Assembly (NCBI GenBank): GCA_010279815.1
Contig: QEOQ01000519.1
Coordinates: 828,094-892,093, forward strand
Source of the DNA: Brachionus plicatilis
Taxonomy: Eukaryota; Rotifera; Eurotatoria; Ploima; Brachionidae
DNA length: 64,000 nt
Reading direction: 5' to 3'
In this document: positions 53,801-64,000 of the stretch, in pieces
Position numbering within the stretch: position 1 is the stretch's first letter
Layout of the letters: each line of letters begins with the position of its first letter
Program-made: the position numbers and the translations under genes
The notes under the pieces: model-generated
What the model saw: only the letters and a program-made list of their open reading frames with translations
The model's database searches: none
What the model was told of the DNA's origin: nothing

Positions 53801-56505
53801 AAAAATAATAAAAATGAGATATCCGGAAATTTACATTGAGTCTCAAATGTAAACAAAATAGAATAAAAAATTTGAAATTTAATATGAAAAAAATATATCC
53901 TAAAATTGATATATTTAATATGTGCTCACCTATCTTGTTTTATTAACTAGTCCTAAAATTGCGTTTTTTTTTGTTGAGAAATCTGATTTCTCGGAACATT
54001 AACAGTCCAGATTTTGTCGAATACTGGCAATGTCAAGTCTAGTGTCAAAAATATCTAAATATCAAAATATCAATTTTAATAGTTGATTTTTTCTAGGTAA
54101 ATTTAGCTTTAAATTGTGCAATTTTTTCCAAGTCAAAGGTTATCAATGCTCAAATAAAATTTTATATTTAATTTATTTTTAATATTCTACAAGAATTTTA
54201 TTTAGGAATTTTAGCTAAGGAATTCAAATATTTTTCAATTATTTCTACAAGATTTTGATATGCTGCCTTTAATAAAAAATCAAAAAATTTATAAATTTGA
54301 GCTTTTGTTCGATATCGCTCATAATTCAGAGCTAACATTGCCGTTTTACTTTAAAAGAGTGCTAAATTCTAAGTTTTAACCGCATATTTTTAGCATTCTT
54401 AATTAGATAATAAAAATTATTTGTTTATTTTTTATTAGTTTTAAAAGAAGAAGATGCAAAATTTTTTTTTAATAAAAAATTTATAATTTTTTAAGGACAA
54501 AGAATTAAATCGGTTTAATACATTATTTCTCTAGTTCCATTTATTTTTTTAATAACGCAGTTAGATAAATTCCTGGTATAATTAAGAGCAGATTTTTAAC
54601 TTATTGCTTTTTTTATCTTAAATTAAATATAAAATTTGAATGTAAATGCTGATCTTTGCCTTTTAAATTAAAAATAATAATTTTTTTTATTTGTTTTTTA
54701 GTTTATCAACCATAAAATCTGGCTGAAAACATATAGAAAAAATAAAAAAATTTTTGTTGGTTAATAAAAAGTTCAAAATAATCACGCACAGTTTTATTTT
54801 TCATTTCGTTTTAAATGTTGTTTGGAGCAATCAGGAAATTATTGAGCTTTCCGTCATCAAGTCATTTTTAGTTATGATTTAGCTTTTTTTTTCAAATCAG
54901 CTATTTGAATAAACATATCTTGTTTTAATCCAATAAATTGAGTATTGATTTAAATGTAAAAATGAAAGTAATTAGGTTTAAATGGGGCTGTATCAGTATA
55001 TTTTGTTATTAATTTAGATTTTGCACTTCCAAATTTAGGCTTTTATGAACATTACTTTTAGCAAAAAAAATTATTTATTTTAAAAAAAGAATTAAATTTA
55101 GAGGTATTTTTTATTTTCACATTAATTAATTTTAAAATAACAGTCTAAGAGATATCTCTTAATATATAATATAAAGAATATAATTTTAAATTTAGATATT
55201 TGTATTTGTTTTTTTTAATTATGCTTTCATTTTGTTGCCAAAAAGGGTTCAGTTTTGTCTCCAGTCAAATATGACTTGATAATTAATAATCAATTTTAGG
55301 AATATTTTAATTTTTTAAATAAACAAAACTTTAAAAAAAATATGTAAATTATTTTTTCACAAGTCATTAGATGTCCAGAGCTTGTTTTTCGTTTTCAGAC
55401 CATGTTCTTTGCTTAATAGGTTGTTTCTCATTGTCAATTTTTTTACTTTTCAGCATTTTTAGTTTAAAAAAAATTCTATTTTTTCTTTAGTGAGCTACTA
55501 CATTTTAAAATGAGCTTGCTGTGATATCCGTAAATATCAAGATAACTTTTCTTTGGAATTTTAGCAAGTAAAAAAATGTTCATTATTTTAAATCTAAAAT
55601 TCTAGCTGCTCGAAACAAAAGATATTTATGTTTAGTTTAAATAAGATTTATTTGTATCTAAAAAATAATATTCTGGTCGTGATTTACTTTAATAATATCA
55701 AATAATAAATAAATAAGCTAATGTATGATGAAACGAGGTCTTAATGTTATCATTACAAAATTATGGTGTCTAGCAGAAAGGACAAAATCAATTTTCGCTC
55801 TTTCCTCTGAATACTGATGGTGGATGCCAATTGACTTTGTCCAGTGTATTGATTATATTTAACATTACAATTAAATTGCATCTTAATCTTCTTATCTCTA
55901 AAGTGGTCCGATTCAATGATGCTAATCTTTTATTAAATAATCACAAGTCTATATTTTTCTTTTTTAAATTGTATATTGCAAAAATTGACAAAAAATAACT
56001 CATAAATTTAACTTTGATGGAATTTTTTTAAATTAAACTTTATTTTTATTTTATTTTAATTTTTTACAAATATAGTTCCTCTACATCTGTGTTTCGAAGT
56101 AAATATCCCACCATTCTGCTTTCCATCTCCCGTAGTTTTTCAGCTTCAAGCGTCATTATTGGCATTATTTTGGTCATTGTTTTTTTTACCACTACTCTGC
56201 TGAGCATTTTTCTTTCTTAGGTCTTAGTACACGTATATTGTCTTGAAGAGTCTGGTCACCTTAAAATCAGACTTCAAATCTGTTTCTGTGATCATATCTG
56301 ATTCCTTTTACCAATTTAGCAATTTCTAGATCTTTTAGAATATTTGTTAATATTCAAAATTTTTCAAATTTTAAATCAACTTTGTAAGCTCTACGTTGTA
56401 CTTTTTCTAAGACAATTTAGGGATAGATCTCAAGGCACGTCCGAATGATTCATTTGAACCCTTATGAAAGGAAAAATTGATGTAAAAATAGATTCTCGAT
56501 TTAAA
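53801..56505. other. AT-rich intergenic DNA, 2.7 kb
   Basis: No gene, RNA or repeat recognised. Confidence 0.45.
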
Positions 56506-56509
56506 TTGG

Positions 56510-56765
56510 AGCATGTTATATGATCTTTGAGAAAAAAACTAAAAAATTAAAATCAATTTTGACCTTAAAATTAATGATAGCAATTTAATTTAAAAATAGA
56601 AAATAGGGTCTAAAACCAAAAACATTAGGTAATCTTTACAAATATTTGATAGGAACAATCTTGGATTATTATTTTCCTTGTTTAAATTCATTCTCAGAAG
56701 CTAACATCAAAAAAATACAAGTTGTTCAAAATTCAGCAGTTCGGTCTATTTTTGGAGGCTGAAAT
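56510..56765 (+). pseudogene. Non-LTR RT C-terminal remnant
   Basis: Plus-strand reading GNLYKYLIGTILDYYFPCLN and then KIQVVQNSAVRSIFGG, equivalent to the post-thumb region of the element at 28095-29621; preceded by MIFEKKTKK-like sequence also seen at 33990. The matching 3' tail may be the CTGAAGGAGC at 57900, displaced by intervening minus-strand fragments. Confidence 0.55.
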
Positions 56766-56879
56766 ATGATACCAACATATTGCACCAAGAAGCCTTCAAT
56801 AAATTTAAGCTATTAGCATTTTCAAATTGAGTGAGAGATGTGTCAGGACAGGATTGAGTGATTCTGTTCCACTAGCCGT

Positions 56880-57353
56880 CAGACTGGTGATTTGAAATCA
56901 TTTGGTATTGAAAGTAAGATGTCGCTGAAGTAGAGAATAAAAAGTGTTGGCCAAAGACAACTTCTCTGGGCTATCTGGCGAGATTTATGTTTAACTAAAA
57001 GTGATCTATTTTCTAAAAAATTTACTCACCAGTTGGTGAGTTTTGGGTTAAGGTTTATTAATTTTATTTTATTTATGATGCCTTTGTGAGGTGTTTTGTC
57101 GAAGGCTTTTTCTAAGTCGAAAAATATATTGCAGCTGTATATTCATAATTCATTATTGATTTAGCCTTAATATGTGATCTTGAGTACATTTATTTTTTCT
57201 AAAACCAGCTTGTTCTTGTGGCACAGTCTTTTTGGATTCAATAAAAAGTTTGAGCTTTGATTTGAGCAGAGACATTGGACGGTATGATGCGATTGAGTCA
57301 GGTGGCTTTCCTTTTTTATGAATCATTGTTATTCTTGTTTGGGATGCATCCAT
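56880..57353 (-). pseudogene. Non-LTR reverse transcriptase fragment, minus strand
   Basis: Reads RITMIHKKGKPPDSIASYRP, PQEQAGFRKNKCTQDHI, then after a break DLEKAFDKTPHKGIINKIK (motif A, F-D), NPKLTNW and CLWPTLFILYFSDI (eroded GxxQG block). Sequence differs from the plus-strand RT at 28 kb, so it belongs to another clade. Stops and frameshifts present. Confidence 0.65.
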
Positions 57354-57399
57354 GTTCTGGGTAGTTCTGGCACTGCTTTTTAATTTTCTTTTAAATTAT

Positions 57400-57870
57400 T
57401 TATTAATAATAATAATAAAAATAAGGCTATGGATATAGGATGACTAAAAGGCAGCCTGTAAAATCAATTTTGTTAGTTTTAAAAAAATTGTCAAATTTGT
57501 TTTTAAAACCATTTTGTTGTTCAACCACTTCTCTTGGTAAAATATTCCAAACATTTGCTATGCCGGTTTGCAAAAAAGTTGGTTCTTGGAATGCAGTTTC
57601 GAACTAATTGTTTTTCAAACCCAAAATTGTGACTTCCAGCACCGTAATGGTTAGATAACTTATTTAGAAGAAAATGTCATTCAACTTGATCTATATTTTT
57701 TTACTATTTTAAATTGTTCAATTAGATCACCTCTTAATCTCCTCTCCTCAAGACTGGTGAGATTTAGTTTTACCAAACGATCGTGGTACTCGAGGTTTCT
57801 TAACTCACCCATGATTTTAGACGCTCTTCTTTGAATCTATCCCTTTTTTTTTTATTTATTTTAAATTTTA
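57400..57870 (-). pseudogene. Non-LTR C-terminal fragment, minus strand
   Basis: Reads LEYHDRLVKLNLTSLEERRL then RGDLIEQFKIVKK, the conserved C-terminal signature of CR1/Jockey-type pol proteins, followed by frameshifted sequence down to about 57420. Because this C-terminal piece lies 5' of the RT fragment on the same strand, the two cannot be one colinear copy. Confidence 0.6.
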
Positions 57871-57898
57871 TTTTATCTTATTTTTTTTTATATTTTTA

Positions 57899-57945
57899 TT
57901 CTGAAGGAGCATTTAATTTGGTTCTTAAGCAACAAAACAGGGATG
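57899..57945 (+). repeat. Degenerate non-LTR 3' tail
   Basis: CTGAAGGAGCATTTAATTTG after an A/T-rich lead, the first half of the hairpin only, then a long A run. Confidence 0.45.
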
Positions 57946-57984
57946 CTAATTAAAAAAAAAAAAAAAAAAAAAAATTTTATTTAT

Positions 57985-58971
57985 CTATTTTTGATGCGGC
58001 ATTTAAGTACTTACTGGAATAATGAGCCAAGTCGAGCCATCCTGCTGTTAAGCTAGCATTAAGCCAGAGTTCGGAAGCAACATAAAGCAAATTCTCTTGA
58101 GCAGGCACACGATTAAATTAAGTTAGCTAATAATTATTTTGATCATGTAGTCTTTGTTTCGTAAGTGAGGCTCGAGTGGTCCGACCAGAAACTGATCCGA
58201 CCTGGCGGCTACTTTTCAATGCGTTTCTTGCCTCTTTTAATTAACTCTATTAATTAGATTTTCCTCGTTTTGTTTGGCTTTCAAGTGCTCTTGATTAAAT
58301 GAGACGGCGCCGCCTCGCCTCCTCGCCAGGTAGCTGCACAGATAACTAACTAACTCCTCCACCACCACCAGTCTCATTTCGTGCTCTCCAGCTCAACATA
58401 ATCTTCTATAGTTTATTTAAGAGATTTTCATCATTCTCATCACATTTATTCCAATTAAGCTCAAACTAAAACAAAATTGATTTTAATCGAAGATAATGGA
58501 CTTGGGATAGAGTAAATCTCGTGACTGAGCTAGACCATATTATACAATTTAGATCAAGATAGATTTGTATCAGCGAATGTTGAGCGAGCAGGTCTCGCCG
58601 GGGAACTGGCCCGAGAACACATGCTAAATGATTCTAATGACACAAACGTCACCAAGTAACTTGATACTGCGTGGCCACATGTTTCCTAATCAGCTCAACA
58701 GATAAGTCGTGTGTTTTGCGCTAGGCGAATTGTTCGACTCGCACTGAGCTCCGACTGCAACAAAACGAGAAAATATTTTCTCTCTTCGACCAATAAAATA
58801 TTTTTCTGTCTAAAATAAAATATAAAAAAAAAAATTATTTTTCTCATTTTTATTGTTTAGATTATAGTTATTTTTTTTAAGAAAAAAAAAAAAAAAATTT
58901 TTTTGTTCAATCAACAATATCGACACAAAAAGCAACAGAAGAGAGAGAGAGAAAAAAAAAGGGGGAAAAAC
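57985..58971 (+). promoter_or_regulatory. Upstream region of the LIM-homeobox gene
   Basis: About 1 kb of markedly less A/T-biased, non-coding sequence (for example GAGACGGCGCCGCCTCGCC near 58300) ending in a T/A- and GA-rich leader just before the ATG. It has no ORF of coding character. Its composition contrasts with all other intergenic DNA here and fits promoter/enhancer sequence of a developmental regulator. Specific binding sites were not assigned. Confidence 0.45.
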
Positions 58972-60434
58972 ATGGGCATACAAAATATTTGTTGGATTTG
59001 TTCCGGACAAATTGTGGACATGTACTTTTTGACTGTGGGCGGCCAGTTTACCATTCACTTGGAATGTCTGAAATGTTCGGTGTGTTTGCAAAAGCTGGAG
59101 ATGCAGTCGAAGTGTTTTGTGAGAAGAGGCAGGTTTTTTTGCGCGGAGCACTATGAGTCGGAGGCGAGCTGCGCGGGCTGCCGGGCCCAGCTGATGGCCA
59201 GCGACTACGTGATCAGGCCCAACTCGGGCCAGCTCTACCACTTCAGCTGCTTCAGGTGTGCGCGGTGTCGGCGCCAAATCGAGCCCGGCAGCAAGCACGC
59301 CATCATCAACGAGGCCGTCTACTGCAGCCAGCACTATCGGGGCCGCGAGGAGCCGTGCGCCGACTTGAACAACAGTGGCGACCCGTTCCGCCACGATCAA
59401 TCGTTCAGCTCGTCGTCTGTCGACTCGAGCCCGTTGTCGCTTAATCCGCAGCTAAAGCCTCTCGACAACCGAAGTGGTTCGAGTGGCGCGAAAACAAGTG
59501 CGAGTGGGTCGACGCGCAAAAAACGACTCAGAACGTCGTTCAAGCATCAGCAATTGAGAATTATGAAAGCTCACTTTCAAATAAATCAAAATCCGGATTC
59601 CAAAGACTTGAAGGAATTAAGTGAACGAACTGGTCTGCAAAAGCGTGTTTTGCAAGTTAGTTTATTATTTGGATTTTTGACAGCTAAATTTTGAAGAAAA
59701 ATTTTTTTTCGTAGAATTTTATTTAAAAAAAAATTGAAAAAAATTTTTTTTTTCATCATTTTAGAGGAAATTTTGTTTAGAAAAAAATATTTAAAAATTT
59801 TTGTTTCACTTTTAACTATTTATTTTTTAATCAATTTAGAAAATAATTTTTTTTTCACTTTTCAGGATTCGATATTTTTTCATCATTTTAGAAGAACTTT
59901 TATATAAAAAAATTTTTTTTTTTTCACTATAACTCAATTTTTTTCATCACTTAAGAAGAATTTTCATTTAGAAAAAAATATAAAAAATTTTTTTTTCGTC
60001 TTTTTAGAGAAAATTTTATTTAGAAAAAAATATTTAAAAAAAAATTTTTTTCTCACTAAACAGGATTTTATTTTTTTCATCACTTAAGAAGAATTTTTAT
60101 TAAAAAAAATATTAAGAAATTTTTTTTACAAAAGGTATGGTTTCAAAATTCTCGCGCTAAACAGAGAAAATCATCGACTGGGCAGTATGCGATGTTTGCG
60201 GGCATTGTTCCGAGGCCGGCGAACAGTGAAGCAGACTCAAAGCAGATGGAGGACGCGAGCTATGGTGACGAGGACCAGGAGAGTAATGAGGACGAAAATT
60301 TGGAGTACGACGTGGACGACGAGTTGAACGAGAGCAATAGCAAGAGTGTGGATGAGAACTATTCGAATGCGCCCAGTGAACAAACTCAATATTTCAATCA
60401 GCAATCAATATTCGATTTTTATAATTGTTTTTAA
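58972..60434 (+). CDS. LIM-homeodomain transcription factor, Lhx2/9 (apterous) class, two exons
   Basis: Exon 1 is 58972-59655 and exon 2 is 60135-60434, joined in phase 0 (donor GTTAGT, acceptor AAAAG); 327 residues. LIM1 spans about 7-60 (C7, C10, H29, C32, C35, C38, C57, H60) and LIM2 about 67-122 (CAGC, HFSC, CARC, CSQH), all zinc ligands present. A serine-rich linker leads to the homeodomain, about 183-242: KKRLRTSFKHQQLRIMKAHF, NPDSKDLKEL, TGLQKRVLQVWFQNSRAK. RTSFKH, NPD-x-KDL and KRVLQVWFQN point to the Lhx2/9/apterous group. The intron falls between homeodomain residues 46 and 47, a classic position. The C-terminus is acidic (DEDQESNEDENLEYDVDDEL), perhaps an activation domain. A nuclear DNA-binding regulator of neural or patterning genes is expected. 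The ATG at 58972 is preferred because LIM1 starts seven residues later. Confidence 0.93.
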
Positions 60435-60506
60435 TTGGATTTTTTTTTATTACTTCTAAAATTATTTACTTTTACCTTAGTTTTATTTTTTTTTGTTACC
60501 TGTACA

Positions 60507-60512
60507 AATAAA
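60507..60512 (+). promoter_or_regulatory. Poly(A) signal AATAAA
   Basis: Lies 73 bases after the LIM-homeobox stop codon. Confidence 0.55.
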
Positions 60513-60539
60513 TTTTAATATAAGTTTTTGTTGTTGTTT

Positions 60540-61000
60540 TATTGGCTATGAGGCTGGATAAAGAGCAGGTGTCAGAAAAGAGACGTGACGGAACTATCGG
60601 GTTTTATCAGTGCCGTGGCAGATTTACCGGTCTAGTTGTTTTTATGACAGGAGAAGAGCATCTTGATAAGGACTTATCTAGTTACTGGGGCCTTGAGATA
60701 GACTAGAACAAATGTTCGATTGCTATTTCTAAGATAATTGGGCATCGATAATTTTATGGTACAAGACATTTAATTACGGATCATTAGTGCCCGTAGAAAT
60801 ATGTTCAAATAGACAAATTGAATTTGAATTTTAGATCACAACTTGCACTTTTATTTTAATTGGATTTGACTAGTCTCTAATTTGATTCGAATGGGCTGCA
60901 GGCAATTTTTAATTTACACAAATTATCTATTCGAAACAAGCTACCTGTTGGCTATCCCAGATAATTTTTTTGTGTAGATGAAAAGTTTTAAAATTTATTT
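60540..61000. promoter_or_regulatory. G+C-richer non-coding DNA downstream of the LIM-homeobox gene
   Basis: Mixed-complexity sequence without ORFs (for example GAAAAGAGACGTGACGGAAC near 60575), standing out from the surrounding A/T tracts. It may be a regulatory element; this rests on composition alone. Confidence 0.3.
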
Positions 61001-61759
61001 TTTTTTTTATTTGAAAATAAATTAAAAAATTTTTTTTGTCATTTTGTGAATCAAGTATTCGGTTCTAAGATTTACAAAAAATATAAAAATCAAATTTTTT
61101 TTTTTGCTTTTTATTTATTTTACTTTTATTAAATAAATTATTTTTAGAATTAAAAATCAAGTATGCAGTTCTTAGATTAATTCTAATTTTAAAATAAAAA
61201 AAATTGAATAAAATATGAATAAATTGTTATTTGATTTTGCATTTTGAAGCTCATACGAATAAAAATAAATTAAAAACCTGTGATATAATTATTATTTTTT
61301 ATTTAAGTAAAGGTTTTACTAATGCTGAATTGTTTATTTAATCTTTTCGGATTTTATTTTCGGAAAGGAGATGTAACCATCAAGACTGAGAAATTATATG
61401 AAGTCAAGCAGATATTTTAAAAAAATTGTTTAATCATCTAAATAAAAATTAAAAGAAAAAATTAAATTTATTTATTTTTAGTTTTATCTCAATATTAAAT
61501 CATGTGGCTGAAAAAAATTTTTTTTTTGTTTTGAAGAAAAAAGATTTTATTTTGAAATATTTTATTCAAAAAAAAAAGTTGAAAAAAATTTATAAAATGG
61601 TAAAAAAAAACTTTAATCTAATTTATTTGTTGACTGGTTATTTAATCGATGTGCTTAAATATGATCTCGGCTGCAATAAAGTGCTAAATGATCACGAATC
61701 GGATTTAATAGTGTTGAATTTCAGGTCTAAAGTATCGGAATTGGAGTATATTTGAAGAT
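61001..61759. other. AT-rich stretch with a doubtful ORF
   Basis: An open frame at 61504-61755 has no ATG at its start and is lysine/phenylalanine-rich in its first half. Its second half, LIYLLTGYLIDVLKYDLG onward, is less biased, but there is no other support for a gene. Confidence 0.3.
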
Positions 61760-62500
61760 AGCTAAATCATGAGTTTAAATTGATGTTATTGAACGTGTTT
61801 CAAATTATTTCTTGTCTAATTAGAGAATATTTTTGCCGAGTCAGATTTCTGTACAACAACAAAAATACTTGAAATATTCAATCTCTCGCTCAGATTGCAA
61901 TAAACGATGCCGGCACTCGAAATAATTTCAATTAATTAAAACATAAACACACACAAACACACAGAGAGCGAGGTAGCTGAAATAGCAGAAGTAATTTTAG
62001 AGCCTAGAATTTATGCCAATTATATCGAACTCAAAAGATAAGTTCAGCAATTTTGTTTTTTCTCTCTGTATGATATTAATCCAGTTCGAGTGCACTTTGC
62101 GAGCTCTAAAAGCCGCCTAGGCCAAAGGTTCCTCGCGATCTGATTTCCAGGCGACTCGCCTCATTTGAACGTGTCCTGAAATCGCTCGAAAAAAATTCGC
62201 GATTCAGAACTCGAATCAAATGAGCCAGTCATTCAAATTAGTATTTGAAAAAAAAAAGAATAGAAAACAATTGTATTTTATTTGCTTGACATTTAGCAAG
62301 CTAAATGCCATCAATTCAAATCTTGTTACCTATTCTAAGATAATATCTAATCTTGTTCCAATAGCTCTTAAATGATCCTCTTCGAAAATTCTCTTGAAAA
62401 AACAAAAACAGATTGAAGCAAACATGTTTGACTTGTGTTCGATTTTAATTAAAACCAATTCCAAACTTTAGGAGCTTAGCCCTCCAATTTGCTTATCCAT
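61760..62500. promoter_or_regulatory. Second G+C-richer non-coding block
   Basis: Includes a CA-rich run ACACACACAAACACACAGAG near 61950 and mixed sequence such as GCCTAGGCCAAAGGTTCCTC near 62115. No ORF. Candidate regulatory DNA of the LIM-homeobox locus, by composition and position only. Confidence 0.3.
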
Positions 62501-62818
62501 CTACTTGCAAAAACAACAATTTTCTATTTTTCAAATATTAAAATAATAAACACAGTGATATATTCTGCGATTACCGACCTAGAATACACAATGTTTATTT
62601 TTGTTGATAAAAATGCAACAATAACTTTTCACAGCCTACGTGATCCCTTGGTTTAATATTTGAGCATTTACTAGATTTAATTTTCTATGCTCAAACATTC
62701 GACTTGCCAGGCTTCCATGGCTTGAACAAACACAAAATCGTTTAACTTAATCTTTATTTAATAAAAAAATCCTTGCTACTCTCATCAATTTTTGGAAGAA
62801 CCAAAAAGACAAAACATA

Positions 62819-63182
62819 ATTTTTTATTGAACATTAATTTTACTGGGGTAAATGAAAACAATTCCAATGTGTAACTACTAAGCTCTTTTTATTTTCAAAT
62901 AAATTTCTTGCAATACTCGTCTCTTTTAGAAAAGCTAAATAGACAATTAAAATTATTTGATAATTTTTTATTGAACATTAATTTTACTGGGGTAAATGAA
63001 AACAATTCCAATGTGTAACTACTAAGCTCTTTTTTTTCAAATAAATTTCTTGCAATACTCGTCTCTTTTAGAAAAGCTAAATAGACAATTAAAATTATTT
63101 GATAATTTTTTATTGAACATTAATTTTACTGGGGTAAATGAAAACAATTCCAATGTGTAACTACTAAGCTCTTTTTTTTTTT
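62819..63182. repeat. Tandem repeat, about 143-bp unit, 2.5 copies
   Basis: Copies start at 62819, 62963 and 63105 with ATTTTTTATTGAACATTAAT and share GGGGTAAATGAAAACAATTC and CTTGCAATACTCGTCTCTTT. Copies are nearly identical apart from T-run length; the third stops after CTACTAAGCTC. Confidence 0.93.
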
Positions 63183-64000
63183 AAATTAAAATTTATTGAT
63201 AGAAATTTTAATTGAGTTGTTTGATCCCAATATCTGTTAGATTATTTTTTGATATGAATGGATAACTAACGCTGTTTCTAGATTAATAAAAGCACATTCC
63301 TGAATTATGTTACCCATCCTGCATGTAGGGATAACTAACTGCGCAGATGAGAATGCAAATGGAGCAAGTTCACCTAATCAAAAACACATGTCACCCATTT
63401 CATAATCGACGCTCTTCGAAACGCTCATTCAGCGTGCCCCTGTTTTCGTATTAGAACGATAAGGAATAAAATAAATATTTTTCAAGGTTAATCCACAGAC
63501 CCTGTCTTTAAAAGACCGATTAACACTTCATTTATTTAATAAAAAAATCATTTAAAAAAATTTCATTTAGAAAATTTCAACATTGATCTCTTTTTTTTAT
63601 TTAAATAAATAACTTAGCCCTCTTTAAATTTAGATAATTAAAAATAAATACAAAAAAAAATACAATTAACTAATTTAAATTTGAAGTTTGTTTAAAATAA
63701 AGTATCTATAGAAGTTTGAAATGTGGCGTGGTTCGGCATCTTTTGGTTTGCAGTAAAATCAATTATTTCATTGGCAATTTATTCGTGATCACATCTTGAT
63801 TTTAAAAATTTAATCACAAGGAGTCATCTAGTACTGAAAATTGAGCTCGAATCTTAAACAAAGAATCTAAAAAAAAAAGAAAATTAAATATTCCATAAAG
63901 TACCGTAACTATGGCAACTGAGAAAGTATTTTCGAAAAATTCTTCTCTTCTCGAATGTTTATTAATAAATAAATTTTACTCAATAAAATATCAATAAATA
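63183..64000. other. AT-rich DNA to window end
   Basis: No gene supported. A mixed-composition patch at about 63340-63460 is unexplained. Confidence 0.4.

Noticed and set aside
59256..59444. Alternative frames in the LIM-homeobox exon, including a long minus-strand frame
   Set aside because: High G+C lowers stop frequency; the LIM and homeodomain frame explains the exon fully.
61504..61755. 83-aa plus-strand frame
   Set aside because: No ATG at its start and first half is lysine/phenylalanine runs; kept only as a remark.

Overview
The window is AT-rich animal DNA (roughly a quarter G+C) with spliced genes, many introns of about 50 nt, and no bacterial gene organisation. A LIM-homeobox gene, an organic-anion transporter with a Kazal loop, a SUMF2-like gene and C-type lectin genes identify a metazoan. 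The mix of very short introns, FLYWCH/SWIM-type MULE remnants and Tc1, Tigger, hAT, Merlin and non-LTR elements suggests a small invertebrate such as a monogonont rotifer (Brachionus-like). That assignment is inference. Bases 5351-6283 are an assembly gap.

Layout. 0-3.5 kb: the 3' end of a MULE transposon inserted in an OTU-like fragment, then a decayed MULE ORF. 3.8-4.8 kb: an intact ADPRM-type phosphoesterase (-). 8.9-12.5 kb: two small secreted-protein genes, each with a signal-peptide exon and one short intron, around a transposon-derived CXC fragment. 15.6-24.3 kb: a two-exon SLCO/OATP gene (+) whose 6.2-kb intron is packed with nested DNA transposons. 24.8-30.3 kb: a MULE, then a triple nest (MULE, Merlin-like element, non-LTR element). 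31.6-32.7 kb: a three-exon SUMF2-like gene (-). 34.9-47.5 kb: a gene reconstructed here on the minus strand as 23 exons with an 886-aa open frame; it encodes a type II membrane protein with a string of EB/EGF-like cysteine modules and a C-terminal C-type lectin domain. Its large introns carry a MULE, a probable solo LTR and several MITEs. 49.3-50.1 kb: a related single-exon secreted lectin. 53.1-53.5 kb: a small membrane protein. 56.5-58 kb: non-LTR debris. 59.0-60.4 kb: a two-exon LIM-homeobox gene (Lhx2/9, apterous class) in a locally G+C-rich stretch, followed by G+C-richer non-coding DNA and a 143-bp tandem repeat.

The most striking pattern concerns the DNA transposons. Elements of apparently different superfamilies share one design: each carries its own short motif (TTCGATA, GCATTAA, TCAATTAA, GTGACC, CCGGCC, AAGTC, TATCGAGAC or TTTACGTAA) repeated many times at irregular spacing near the ends, in inverted orientation where both ends are visible. 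Several of the same elements no longer encode a full transposase but keep a short ORF in which an N-terminal or DNA-binding segment is joined to the C-terminal tail. Exact target-site duplications define many boundaries and give the order of insertion.
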